Below the pieces are notes generated by a model that made no database searches, had not been told where the DNA came from, and saw nothing but the letters and a program-made list of their open reading frames with translations. Positions 34,671 to 46,055 of a DNA stretch of 64,000 nucleotides are shown piece by piece (position 1 is the stretch's first letter; the number at the start of each line of letters is the position of its first letter). Both the position numbers and the translations under genes were made by a program. Source of the DNA: Numida meleagris (Eukaryota > Chordata > Aves > Galliformes > Numididae); the NCBI RefSeq assembly GCF_002078875.1, contig NC_034411.1:49845620-49909619 (forward strand), written 5' to 3'.

Positions 34671-37600
34671 CCTGATCCTTTAGTGACTTCTTTGTATGTG
34701 AAAATGATGAGAGTAAGAACTATACATAGGAAAAGTACTCTGGATGTCTCCACAGAATTTCAGAATATGTTAAATAATAATAGTAATTAGTTCTAGAATT
34801 TACTGCATGCGTTCTGTATTTACATTAGATTGAAGCAATTAAACTTTTTTCTAATTTTGCCCACGTCAGTATTGATTGACATTAACTACTGTCTGATGGC
34901 TTTGTGAATGGTCTTTGTGAAATAAGTTGATAAATGCTGTCAGATCCCTGTGATAGCATACAAAACACTTAATTGTAGCCCTGTGAAAGGTCAGTCTTTT
35001 TTTTTTCATTCACTATAATGAGACTAGATGAATAGATATTACCTAAAGAGTCGAAGAATCGCCCTCCCAGCTGTCTTACTTTGTACCTATCCTATGTAAC
35101 TATGTATTGCAGAGGTATGCTTGGTCTTTCCTTTTCTCAGTCTGTGATACTAAAGGCTTAGTTTCTAGAAAGCCAAGGTGCATGGATTCTGTAGAAGACT
35201 ATCTAGATAAAATACAATTGACAGGGAATCAGAGTAGAAAATCCAGTGGTCTTTCCTGAGCCACAATTCTAGGAAGCCCACTGAATGCATCAGTTGTGAA
35301 GCACTCATAAACAAACAATAGTTGTTATTAATGTATAACAGACGTGAGCAATATGTGTCAGAGATAGTTACGTACCAAGTTTAGGTAAGTCACTTATTAA
35401 TCTATAGGATTCCTACTCATTAAGTCTTTAATAATCCTCTGAATTATTTACACTGTACCAGTGTGCATAACAGATCATACAGCGCTTTTAGCGAGGAAAT
35501 CTGCTACTAAAAAATCAACTCTTCTCTACAGACATAATATCCTAATGAAGATTTAAAAATACTAAGTTACTGGACAATGAAAGGTAAAATTAATAATGCT
35601 TTTAAAATAGTGGTATGCTTAATCCTGGCTAATAGTTCAGGAACCATGCAGCATAAGACTCCTTTCTCCCTCAGAAGCATCCCATAGGTAACAGAGGGAT
35701 GGTAAACCTCATCAGAAAACTGTTATTTATGAGAATTTGCTACTGCCTAGTTAAAAAACAAAACAAAAAAACAGTCTCATTTACAGCACTTTTTAGAAAT
35801 GGGAATTACACTCCAACACCCAGTGATGACTAGTTATTGTTCCTTTTGTCAACAGGCAAGATGAAGGAAGTTCTGGCAGCTTACCATGCCCCTGGCTCTG
35901 CAGAGTTAAGCGAGACGTGCGCCCATGTTCTAGCATGCATCACATCGCCTCTTGGGTCTGAAGTGCCAGAAGGATCCCAGCGCTGCAGACTGAGACGGCT
36001 CTGAGCACCTCAGTACCCCGTTTCTGACAGAACCCAGGGATGGCAAACTTACATACCAGTATTACCTGTCTGGCGCAGGTTTAATTTTATAAATTAAAAC
36101 CATAAACTCTATGAGTTTCTAGACCATATTTGTGCTGTTGAGGATGATCTACTCAGATGAAAAGTTTCTCATCCATCGGAGAGAAAGGTTCTTCTGCTGG
36201 ACCAGAAGACAACATTATTGTAACTAATACCATTTGTAGCATCTCCTAGTGCAAATAATTGAAGAACAGGTTGCAAGAAAATCCTCTAGGGAATAAGACA
36301 TGCTTTGTTTTGGTCTACAGATTTTAAAAAATGTTGTTGTTTTTTTTAAAGGTAACCACTTTTACATAACACTATGTGTGCAGTCTATGTGCAGCTCTTC
36401 ACTGTGGCTATCTGTATTCCAGAGATTTTTAAATTACTTGTCAGACACCTGAACCTTTTTTAGATTTGTGATGAATCCGTAAATTATGAAGGTATCATGG
36501 AAAACTAGAAAGGAAAAGTTTCAGGGCTTTTATTTGATTGTATGTCTCCACATAGTCCCTGTTAGTGTCTTGAATGGTGGAGGAAAGGGCAGGCAGTGGG
36601 AAAACGATATTAAAAAAATATATATTGTGGGCTTGGTGTTTGTTTTTGGTATATCAGAATGTTTGATCAAATAACTAAGGAGAGAGAAACAGCTAACTTA
36701 TCTGAGCCCTCCCATGAAAGGTCGGTATTTTAGGGCCGTATTTGCTAATTTTGTCTCCCAAATAGCTATAGAAAAGAAGGAATATGTATATGCCCTAACA
36801 TATGTGAAAAGGACATACTTGCCATTCCTCTATTTATTTTTGCTCTTTCAAAAATCAAAGTGCCAGTTATTTGGAATGCTGTAGTCTGTGGTCTCTTTAA
36901 ATTGGTTTAGTGAGATCCTTTCAGCAAGATCATCCCCATTACAGTGTAACTGCATGGTGACCACAGCTTTGGGCCTGTATAATAAAGATCTGAATTCAAA
37001 TTTTTGTTTCTCTACTTTTATGTCATATCTGCAAAGTGTTTGATTGGAATCATGCTTACTGCTGATTGCTGTTTAGAAGAAGATTTGGCAAAAAAATTTA
37101 GAGATGAAAGTATTTGTATGGTTGGAACTTGATTCTCCTTTGTATCGTTATTTACACCAGGCTAAAAGGCAGATACAAAAATGTTAGCAAATCAATAGTG
37201 ATGCTTAAATTCAATTTGCACACAAGACCCCAGCAATGAGGAGATCAGCCTCTTCACATCCTGGATTTACGGCCATAGTAGAGTATTTGACATATGGTGT
37301 CTATTAATTAGTTAGCCTGGAAGGGTAGGGGAGGGAAAAGCTGCAGAAATGCTGAGTCTAAGCTGGCTTTGATTTGCTCAGTGTGTGATATATTGTGCCG
37401 AGCATATGCACATCTGAGCGTAAAGGCCAATTAGATCCTCTTGCTTTCCTCCTTATTTTCTTCTTTGAAGACAAAATTTTAAACTATAAAAATGTTCTTC
37501 ATGTAGCAGTTAAGTTTGCATAAGCAAAGACTGTGCATCGCGTTTTAAAAGTCAATATCGTCCTGGTAAGGTGACCTCCCCATGCTACATATTTGTGCAA

Positions 37601-40600
37601 GGTTTTGTCCTGCTGAAGGTATGCACTTCATACCAGTGCATGTAAGTGTGGGTGGGGTCAGACAGCAGCTTCCCCTGGTCAGTGTAAGCTGATTTATGGC
37701 TGTGCTCCTGCCCAAAGGAGGCAGTTCTGTCCCGCCATCCTGCCCCTCACACCTTCCCACCATCTCCCTCCCGGAGGCACGGACAGCTGCATGTAGATGA
37801 GGTGTAGCAACACCAGGGCAGTGTAAGTCTCCTGTGCTAGCAGATCTTTAGCTATTAATGAGGGATATGCTCAGTATGTGGACAGCTGGGCCCACAGCCT
37901 GTAGATGCTTGCGCATGACCATGACACCATTTGAATTCGAATGTCAAAACTAACTCTCTCAGGAGCAGGGTCTGTGTCAGAGAAATGCCCTTTTGTCTGT
38001 GCCATGCCAGGAGCTGCTGGAAGCCTGACTGCTCCATTGGTGAACTCTTCCAATGAGATGTATGGCTGCTGCCCATCTGTTGGAGGAGTGATTTAAAAAA
38101 GAAACAAAGCAAAACAGGCAAACATCCTTGCGCTCTGGTGAGGGCGGAGGTTGGGCTTTTTGTTCTTGGAATGAATCCCCTTTTCAGAAGCTTTTCCTCA
38201 GCATCTGGACAAGCTCTTCTTTGTAAAAGGACATGAATATGGAGAGACCATCAGTGCATCCGTCTCTTCAGTCAGCTTCAAAGGAAAGTTTCTGAAGTCA
38301 TTGTTTTCTGTTAATTTAAAACTTTTGGATAATGGTAGTTGTGGCTTTACAAACAGTATTAGCTGACTTTGATGGGTTGGATCAATTCAATATTTGCACA
38401 GTAGAACAAGTACTTAATGTGGACTATGTGGCTTAGCAGACAAGTGCTGGTTACTCTAATTGTATATTCACACATTAAGCACAGCTCTCATTTAAATAGG
38501 ATGGTCCTAAGTCATTTCCTCAGCAAACTACAATCCATTTCAAGAATAAGAAAAGCTGTCCTGTGCTGAAAGAAATAGTAGGTGTCCAGGGTTTTGGGGG
38601 TACTAACCATCTCAGAAACAGTTGAGTCTTCAGGTCACAGCAGGGATTTTGGCAACAAAGTATGACTTAAGTGTCCTTGCAAAGGCTGATCACACCAAAT
38701 CTTACACACAATCACAGTTCTGTTCCTACTGCCAGTCTGGATAGTACAAACTTTTACAAATATCAGTTTCTTTTAGATTACTTTAAGTTACACTCACTTG
38801 CTTTTGGACTGTGTACACACATGTGGATGATGATTCTTATTAATACAAAGAAAACTCCAAAAGTTGGCTATCAGTTTGTCCATTTGTTAATCATTATCTC
38901 AAAAAAGCCAAAATTTTTTGGAAAACTTGACCTTATTTTATATTCTGTTTTACTTTTTAATTTCTCTATTGTGGCCTTCATCTAGAAATCTCCAAATAAT
39001 TTTCAAATGCGAAATAGAGCAGTCTCACAAAGATTCCAGGTAGCATACATTTATTATTTTAATTTTTATTCTCATAAGCCAAGTCACTGCAGAGCTAGGT
39101 AATTTCACTGACACTTCTCAAGAAGTTGCTGCACTGTGTCAACTACAAACAAAAACAATGATTACCTTGTAAAAAAAGCCAACCTCTTAAAAAGTCTCTA
39201 GTACCATCTTTCTCACTCAGGGTGGTGTTTTCCTTTTACATAAAGAGAGCCCCTCTGTCAACAGCTTCACCTCATCTTCTCCAAGAGCTCCGTACCACAT
39301 CCCCTCTCCAACTTGCAGGAAACAGGCTGTGTGACTCTATAGAATCTTCACTTCCGCCTGGGAACAGCTGTGAACAGCCATCTTCATGCTTTGTATTGAA
39401 TCTGTTCTTGGCATATTTCAAGGCTATCTTCTTCTCTGGCTTGGCTGGAACCTATCCTTTCTAATGATAAATTGTACTCTTGAGGTCATGTCTCTTTCGC
39501 TAGTAGTCTTTGCTGATAAAGTCAGAGGGAGAGAGCACGCTCCCAACTACATTATAAAGAAGGAGGATTTCTGTGATGTGTCACTGAACTCTATACAGAG
39601 CCCTCCATAGGTGACCAATGTGCAGAAGCTCCAAGTGTCAGATGCAAGTTGCAGTTACTGAAATACTCTCTGTTGTGAGTTTATTTCAAATATATGATTA
39701 CTATTTTCTTATACACTGCTGGAGAGTTGGAAGTTGAACAAACAGAATGCTTATAAAAGTTTGTAGTCAACCCAACTGGGAAAATATGCTCTGTGATGAA
39801 TTTGCACACAATTACTTAGGTAAAAGAGGAAAGATAGTCAGGCGCTATCTATCTCAAAAACAAGGACAAACAACGAACTGGCTGATCTGCGTTCTGTGGA
39901 GGCTCAAAGACCTCAAACCTGATGATCCAGTCTATTCTCAGAACATCTTTTATAGTTTATCACCCTAAATTTACTCCAATATTCACTAACTACATTTGCA
40001 CAAGATGGTTCATGCATAGTCTGTGGGGGAAGCTGAAAGCGTGGGGCTCCAAATGCCAGTGAGTGTCAGAAAAATATGAATTTTGGTTGTGCTTGTGATA
40101 GTCAGCCGAACAATAGTTTTCCTTAAAACCCCAAATATATCTGAACAAAATAAAACTAACTCTTATTTAATCTCACAGCTTCCAATTAAATCCAATTAAA
40201 CCAGAATACCGCACGCTAAATAGCTGAATCTGCATCACCTACAGCATTCAGTACAATCCTGGAAGGAAGCCAAAACCACAAGAGCCATAATTTTAATAGC
40301 CTGTTTATGCATTTGTGTACAAGATGTTTTGTACATAAAAGCATCGCCTAAAACAATATGTGAGATCCAGATCAGATTCTTATCAGCTATCTTATCTGCC
40401 TATAAGATGCACATAGAGCCATTTCTCAGCTATTCAGCAATGCTGTTAGCAAAGGATAGCATTGCTTACAGAACAGCCAAAGTAAAAGTTGCAATACAGT
40501 TACAACAAGAACAGCATGGAATTGCTTAGTACTTTGACAGTCTCATAAGAGAAGGATATTCATTCCTACTCCCGCTACATTTCCTTCATAGTTTTACAAC

Positions 40601-42420
40601 TGACTTCTGCAGGGAATAGCAGAGCAGTGATTGATCATTAACAGCAATCCACCCCACCTCCACTCCATGCCAGAATGCTAGATTTCCCAAACAGATTACA
40701 AAGTGTGTAGTCAGTGATGAGACTCTTTTGTGCTGTGATTGTTTTCTGTGTTTGTTTTTAAAATCTTCCAACACATGGATAGTGAAGTTTTCTCCTTATT
40801 AAGAGGCATAAATCAGAAGTGTTAGGAAAGCACCAAACAAATTAATTTAATGTAAAATGAATCACAGCGTCCTGTGCTGTGGCAGAGACAGTCAGTAGAT
40901 TTGTTCTGTAATATATTGCTTTCCAGATCCTGGAACCTGCCTGTTTGAAAACACCTTGTTACCTCTTCCCATAAGAGTATACAGTACTTACTGTTATGTA
41001 GGACGTAATGGTGCTAAGAGTTACACAATGAAATTGAAGTCCTGCACTAACATCTTTGGGACCAAGATTTGGTTCAGAATGGCAAATATGTATCAGTGCA
41101 CAGCAGAGACACAAACTACAGCAGAAAGTCATGGTTCATTACCACACATAGAAGCTTTGCCTATATTGTGATGACATCCCTGGGTAACTGAACTTGGCAC
41201 GAGCCAGTGCAGACACAGGAAGACAAAGGAGAGGAGATTGTTCTGCAGGATGAAGCCCAGCCCCCTGTTATCAGAGATATACAAGTCTTGACAGTCTGTT
41301 CAATAACGTACCAAGTTCTATACCCAGCTTAATCAATTGCACTCTATTCATCATAAATATTCAAGGCTAGCAACAACCAAACCCTAAAGAAACAAGTAGT
41401 GAGAATGGATAGAAAGAACTGGACAATGCATTTTCCTGAAATAATTGTATTTCCAAGCTTTTGAGAACCCGAAATGTTTCTGTTTGTACACAGGGAAGGT
41501 AAAACCACACTCTGAGTCATTGCAGAAAAGTTGATGTCAGTGATCAGTTTTTTCTTCATTTAGAAGATGATGAGTGTTGCTGGTCCGGGAAATGCTGGTC
41601 GCTGTTTCATGGCAAAGCTGTGTTTGTCCTTCCAGGACAGTTGCCCGCAGCAGTGTGTGCGTGTGGCCATCTCTTGATCTCTTGGTGCTCATTCCTAGCA
41701 AAATAACTGCCATGTTCCATAGTAAATTAGAGACAAACATCCCAGGTCCATGCTCCAGGAGCACAGCAAAGCAATCTCACGCAGACAGCTACCTAAGTGC
41801 AGCAGGTAGATCTCTTTTCAAGTATTACGTGGTGCTCTGAGTACATTTTTCTCTACGGGCAGCTTTGTTTCCTTGTGGGTGAGGCGTGCCTCTCACATGC
41901 TTTATGAGCAGCACTCTGCCATGCTCTGTTGCCTTGCACTAGCCACGTCTTCCCTGGGCAGCACGCTATCAATCTGGGACAGGGTGCTGGAGAGGTCCTT
42001 CCTGCCGGTCTGCTGCAGCCCCAGGCAGATCCCCTGCCCCAGGCCCATGTCCCAGTGGGCTTGCCAAGAGCTGAGGGGCTGATGCAGAACAGAACTGGGC
42101 TGCTGCCACTGCAGGCTCCAGACGGGAGAGATCTTTGGCAGCGTTCCTGGCTTTCCTTATGAAGGCAGTGGGAGCCAATTACTGCAGCTAAATGAAATTA
42201 TATATTCGGCTGAAGTTTAGACAAGACAGAGTAACTGGTTGCATTCCTTGGGAGACTTGAATAAAAACACCTCTCAAAAGCGCTCTTACTCAAAAGCCAG
42301 AGCTGTTTGCCCGAGTTCATTTTTTTTCTTTTGGCCAATGTAAATCCAGTGTGCTTTTCCCCTTGCACTGTTAAATTTTTTTGTTCTTTCTGATTCTGAA
42401 AGTGACTAAAGAGTTGTTTG
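34671..42420. other. Long intergenic stretch upstream of the CpG island
   Basis: Mostly AT-rich unique DNA. A few moderately GC-richer patches (35870-36060, 37560-38160, 41860-42170) contain only short frames on both strands and no recognised domain. No transposon is identified with confidence. Confidence 0.4.
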
Positions 42421-42462
42421 CTCTTTTGTTCCTCTCCCTCCCCTCGCTCCGGACTCCCTTTT

Positions 42463-42472
42463 CCATATTTGG
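42463..42472. promoter_or_regulatory. Consensus CArG box (SRF site)
   Basis: The sequence CCATATTTGG is an exact match to CC(A/T)6GG, the serum response factor binding site. It lies about 10-20 bp before the CpG-dense block, where proximal promoter sites are expected. No binding is shown. Confidence 0.5.
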
Positions 42473-42479
42473 AGAGCAG

Positions 42480-42750
42480 CCGGGGGTGTCCAACAGACAA
42501 AGACGCCGTGCCTACAACTCCCCCCCACCTCAGACCCCTCTGCGGCCGACGCCCGCCGCTCCCGCCGTGCCCGGGCTGCGCCTCACGCTGCAGCCACGCG
42601 GGGGCGCCCTCGTCCCGCCGCCAGCCCCGGCGGACGCGGCTCGGCGTAGGCGGCGCAGAGACCTCCCTGGTGGCGTAAGGCCCTTCGGGGCCGCGTGTGA
42701 GCTGAGGGGAAACGCGCTGGTGTTTGAGAAACCGCACTTGTCCCTTCGAA
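42480..42750. promoter_or_regulatory. Compact CpG island, candidate promoter or first exon
   Basis: I count about 35 CpG dinucleotides in roughly 270 bp, 24 of them between 42541 and 42660, in a window otherwise strongly CpG-poor. Several CCGCC/GGCGG motifs could bind GC-box factors. Donor-like sequences occur on both strands (GGC-GTAAGG on plus near 42674; CAGC-GTGAGG on minus), so the direction of transcription cannot be settled. In human the gene after SCAF8 is TIAM2, which has long non-coding 5' exons, so a TIAM2 promoter is one reading. A promoter for a lncRNA is another. Confidence 0.6.
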
Positions 42751-43504
42751 AAGAAATCCCTAAATCTGTTTAAAAAACAGTAAAATGAAACAAGCAAATA
42801 AAAAAGCCCTGACGCTGTTTCAATATATGTATCATCTGGGTGTGGAGGGAGTTCCTAATCATTTTTGCATTTCAAAGGGTTGGGATGCACACGGGCACTG
42901 TTGCTGTTTTCCTTATTCAGTCTGATCGCCACTTCCCCCCGTTACTTGAGGAAGTTTTTCACACAGCAACAGGGAGAAAAAAATAAACAGAAAAAAAAAA
43001 TGTTATTTTGAGCCTGGCCCTGTATTTTACAGACCGTTGTATCATTACTTCCATGGGAAATGATATGTTCTCCTGCAATGACCATTATCAGTTTTATTGC
43101 AGGAATTTTCTACATTCCTCAGGGTTTAGCTGCAGTTGAGCCCATTTGCAGGCTGCCCTGCTGAAAGCAAACACTGACAGGTCCATGCAAACTGCAGTCA
43201 CATCTGGGGATTAGAAGCTAACTAAGAGATTACCTTTTGTGTGCGGCTGCTGGTGCATTCACAGCACTTGCTGCTTGAGCCAGCCTGTGCGGTTGGCCAT
43301 GGAGAGACTCAGTGCAGAGGCCAAGCCAAGCAGCAGGAACATCAGCCCCCAGCCCTTCACCACTACAACTGCTAGCCCTGGCTTCAAGCTCTGTCTCCAC
43401 TTCAGCAGTCAGACCCTGTGTCTGGCTACACACAAGATCACCCCAATTTCAAATCATGTGTCTGAGACCACTGTTCTAATGCTCCCTGTACTGCGGCACT
43501 TGGG
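42751..43504. other. Unique DNA flanking the CpG island
   Basis: The sequence returns to AT-rich by 42780. There are A-runs near 42975-42998, and no exon or repeat is recognised. Confidence 0.4.
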
Positions 43505-43840
43505 GACATGACCACTGCCCTGGGCAGCCTGTTCCCTTCCCTGACACAGCTCCATGCCGTTCCCTCGGGCCCTGTCGCTGTCCCAGAGAGCAGAGCTCAG
43601 CGCTGCCTCTCCGCTCCCTGTGAGGAGCTACAGCTGCCATGAAGCCTCTCGTCAGCTCCTCTGCTCTGGGCTGAACAAGCCCAGGGACCTCAGCCACTCC
43701 TCATACACTTTGCCCTCCAGACCCTTCACCATCTTTGGATGCTTTCTGTAGCTTTATGCCCTTCTTATATTGTGGTGCCCAAAACTGCACGCTGTGCTGG
43801 AGGTAGGCCACACCAGTGCAGAGCAGAGTGGGACCAGTAG
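43505..43840 (-). mobile_element. CR1 LINE fragment lacking the very 3' end
   Basis: The reverse-complement CR1 tail body is readable: a CTGGGCAGCCTGTTCC segment, then GCTGAACAAGCCCAGGGACC, the GACCCTTCACCATCTTTGG block and a GGTGCCCAAAACTGCAC segment, ending at GTGCAGAGCAGAGTGGGACC. The terminal ATAGAATC repeats are absent, so the 3' end was lost or diverged. Confidence 0.85.
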
Positions 43841-44899
43841 TTGACCAGTAAAGAGCTGAAATGCCCTTTGGGGTTGTTTCTAAAGTAGTGGGAAGACAAA
43901 TCCTTCACTCATCAGCTCTCTGAGATGCCACAAAATGATGCAGTAGTTGCAGACCATAAGAACACTAATGGAGCATTTGAGAATGAGCAAAGAAACTCCC
44001 AGAAGATGCTTGAAATGCTGTGAATGTCTGTAAAAAGCTTTTATTGTCTCAGTCTCAGTGTGAAGTCAGAGGTGGGGAACTGGGAGGGGAGTTATTGTAC
44101 ACAGCTGTTCCCACTGGAGAAGGGAAAAGCAGCTTGCCCAAAGGAGGAATCACAGCTCATCTTCACATGGCCTGAGGATCTTCATGCTTGGAGAAATAGA
44201 AGTCAGTGTCACTGTTCAAACTGGGCAGGCTGTAATGTGAGCAGTGAAAGAAACTGCTGCAGTCAGGCAGAGACCGAGGAATCCAGTCCCTGGCATACTG
44301 GTTAGCAACTGTCTGTGTTTTTGGGCAAGAAAAGATGGATTGAAATAACAGACCATCCCATTTCGTTCTATCAGGAGATGAGAGAGACTCAGAGGCAGGC
44401 AAGGAATAGAATAGAAGACGTTGCTGAGACTTCTTTCATCAGACTGAGTGTTTATTGTTACAGATAGAAAACTTCTACCTTTGGCATTAAATCTGAAAGA
44501 CCCAGAAACATCAAAACATCAAGCTGCTCCAGCCAAAGCAGCTGAGCTTTGGTTAAACATCTGGCAGAAATGCCCTGCTGCAGCTGAGGTGGCAGCCAGG
44601 ACAGTAATACTCATTTGCTTGGACAGCTTTGTCTTTTCTTCCATTAAATCAGTGGCTCTCTCTGCTTCCCTCTGTGTTCCACTGTGGCTGCAGCACTTGC
44701 TTTCCATGGCCAAGAATAGGCTGAGGGATGAGGGGACCAGGGTCTGCCTCCCGCCTCAGCAGGAGCAGCAGGGCTGGATCTGAAAGGTGCTTTTCTGTCG
44801 TCATCCTCCCTCTCAACCCTCTTCAGCAGAATTTTCCTTTTTCCAGCCTATTGTACCATCTTCTTGTGCAGCTCTCCTGAGTAGGAAGATCTTCAGTCT
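43841..44899. other. Unique intergenic DNA
   Basis: Mixed composition with several short frames, such as plus 44448-44783, that carry no motif I recognise. Confidence 0.4.
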
Positions 44900-45053
44900 T
44901 AAAACAGACTGCCCAGAGGAGTGGTGGACATGTTCAAGAGACATGTGAATGTGGCATGAGGGACATGGTTAGCGGGCATGATGGTGACGGGTAGATGGTT
45001 GCACTAGATGATTTCGGAGGTCTTTTCCAAACTTAATCATTCTGTAATTCTAC
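44900..45053 (+). mobile_element. Short CR1 LINE 3' end fragment
   Basis: GACTGCCCAGAGGAGTGGTGG is the CR1 motif near the 3' end, with a few substitutions. It is followed by GTTGCACTAGATGATTTCGG, a block ending TTTTCCAAACTTAATCATTC, and the decayed terminus TGTAATTCTACC. It is plus-oriented and about 150 bp. Confidence 0.8.
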
Positions 45054-46039
45054 CACATTCATTCCCCACACTCAAAGCATCTCGAATTTGAATTGCCTCT
45101 CTCCTCTCTCCAGAAGGAGTGTTTCTCAGTCTCTCCCTCTGAGAGCCTGTGGATCAGTTTCAAGTAGGACTCACAAGTATAATCTCTTTGTTGCTTTCGA
45201 TGGCCTTCATGTATCAGGACAGCTTTCAGTGTGCACATGCATTGTGCTCAGTGCAAAAAACATCTCTTTCACCAGTGAAAACACAGTCCTCATGCCTGCC
45301 AGGCCTGCTCTGTGGTTTTCACTGTGTGTCACAGCAGAGGACTCTCTGTAAGCAGATGGATGTGAATGGCTTTTCAGATGCAGAAGTGCACTGGCTGCCT
45401 TCCCCAGCCCACTAAGATGGGGCTCACCAAGGAGAAAGTTCTCCTCAAGCAGGTGAAGCCCCATGAGTCCCCCAGCATGTATCCTGGCAGTGCAGGGTAT
45501 CTCAGGGCATGATTTCCCTCTCCCCAGCACACGTGCACTTTGCAGTCCCACCTCCCACCTACCCCATGGGCTCATTGCTGAGCCCCCCACAGCATCTTTC
45601 CAAGGCTTCGTGCTGCCAGTGCACCTACGGCTCCCATCCCAGCAGAAGTAAAGGGTTACATGCGTCATTTGTGGGCCTTGTTTACACAGAAAAAGCCAAC
45701 CTCTTAAAAGACGGTGACGTATGTACCAAATGAGGCCACTTGCCTTTTTTAAAGCACATTGTCACACTTGGTGGCTGCCAGATTCTGCAGCTCTTACATG
45801 GTGTGCACGTGGTGAAGCTCCTTGTACTGTTCAGCATTTGCTTCCATCTGATTTTAATTAAAAACAGATTGAGGGGCTGGAGGGGGAAATAAGAAACAAG
45901 AGTTGGAAATTACAAAAGACAAACACAGACCTTCCGATAACTGTCACTTCTTGGAGTTGAAACATTTGCAAAAAGCTGCAAAACTCCTGTTGGTGAATCA
46001 TGGAGGAAAGCATCGATTTGTTCAACTCATCTGCAGTTG

Positions 46040-46055
46040 TGACGTGACTGACTCA
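46040..46055. promoter_or_regulatory. CRE-like and AP-1 motifs side by side
   Basis: TGACGTGA (46040-46047, one base from a full CRE) is followed by a perfect AP-1 site TGACTCA (46049-46055). Another perfect AP-1 site, TGAGTCA, lies at 46484-46490. Such pairs occur in enhancers but also by chance. Confidence 0.3.

Noticed and set aside
42198..42797. 199-residue minus-strand open frame across the CpG island
   Set aside because: GC-rich sequence lowers stop-codon frequency. The frame has no recognised domain, overlaps plus-strand frames of similar quality, and its codon content changes abruptly at the island edges.
45207..45668. 153-residue minus-strand open frame
   Set aside because: Overlapping frames of comparable length exist on the plus strand and no domain is recognisable. 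It is likely a chance frame in a GC-richer patch.
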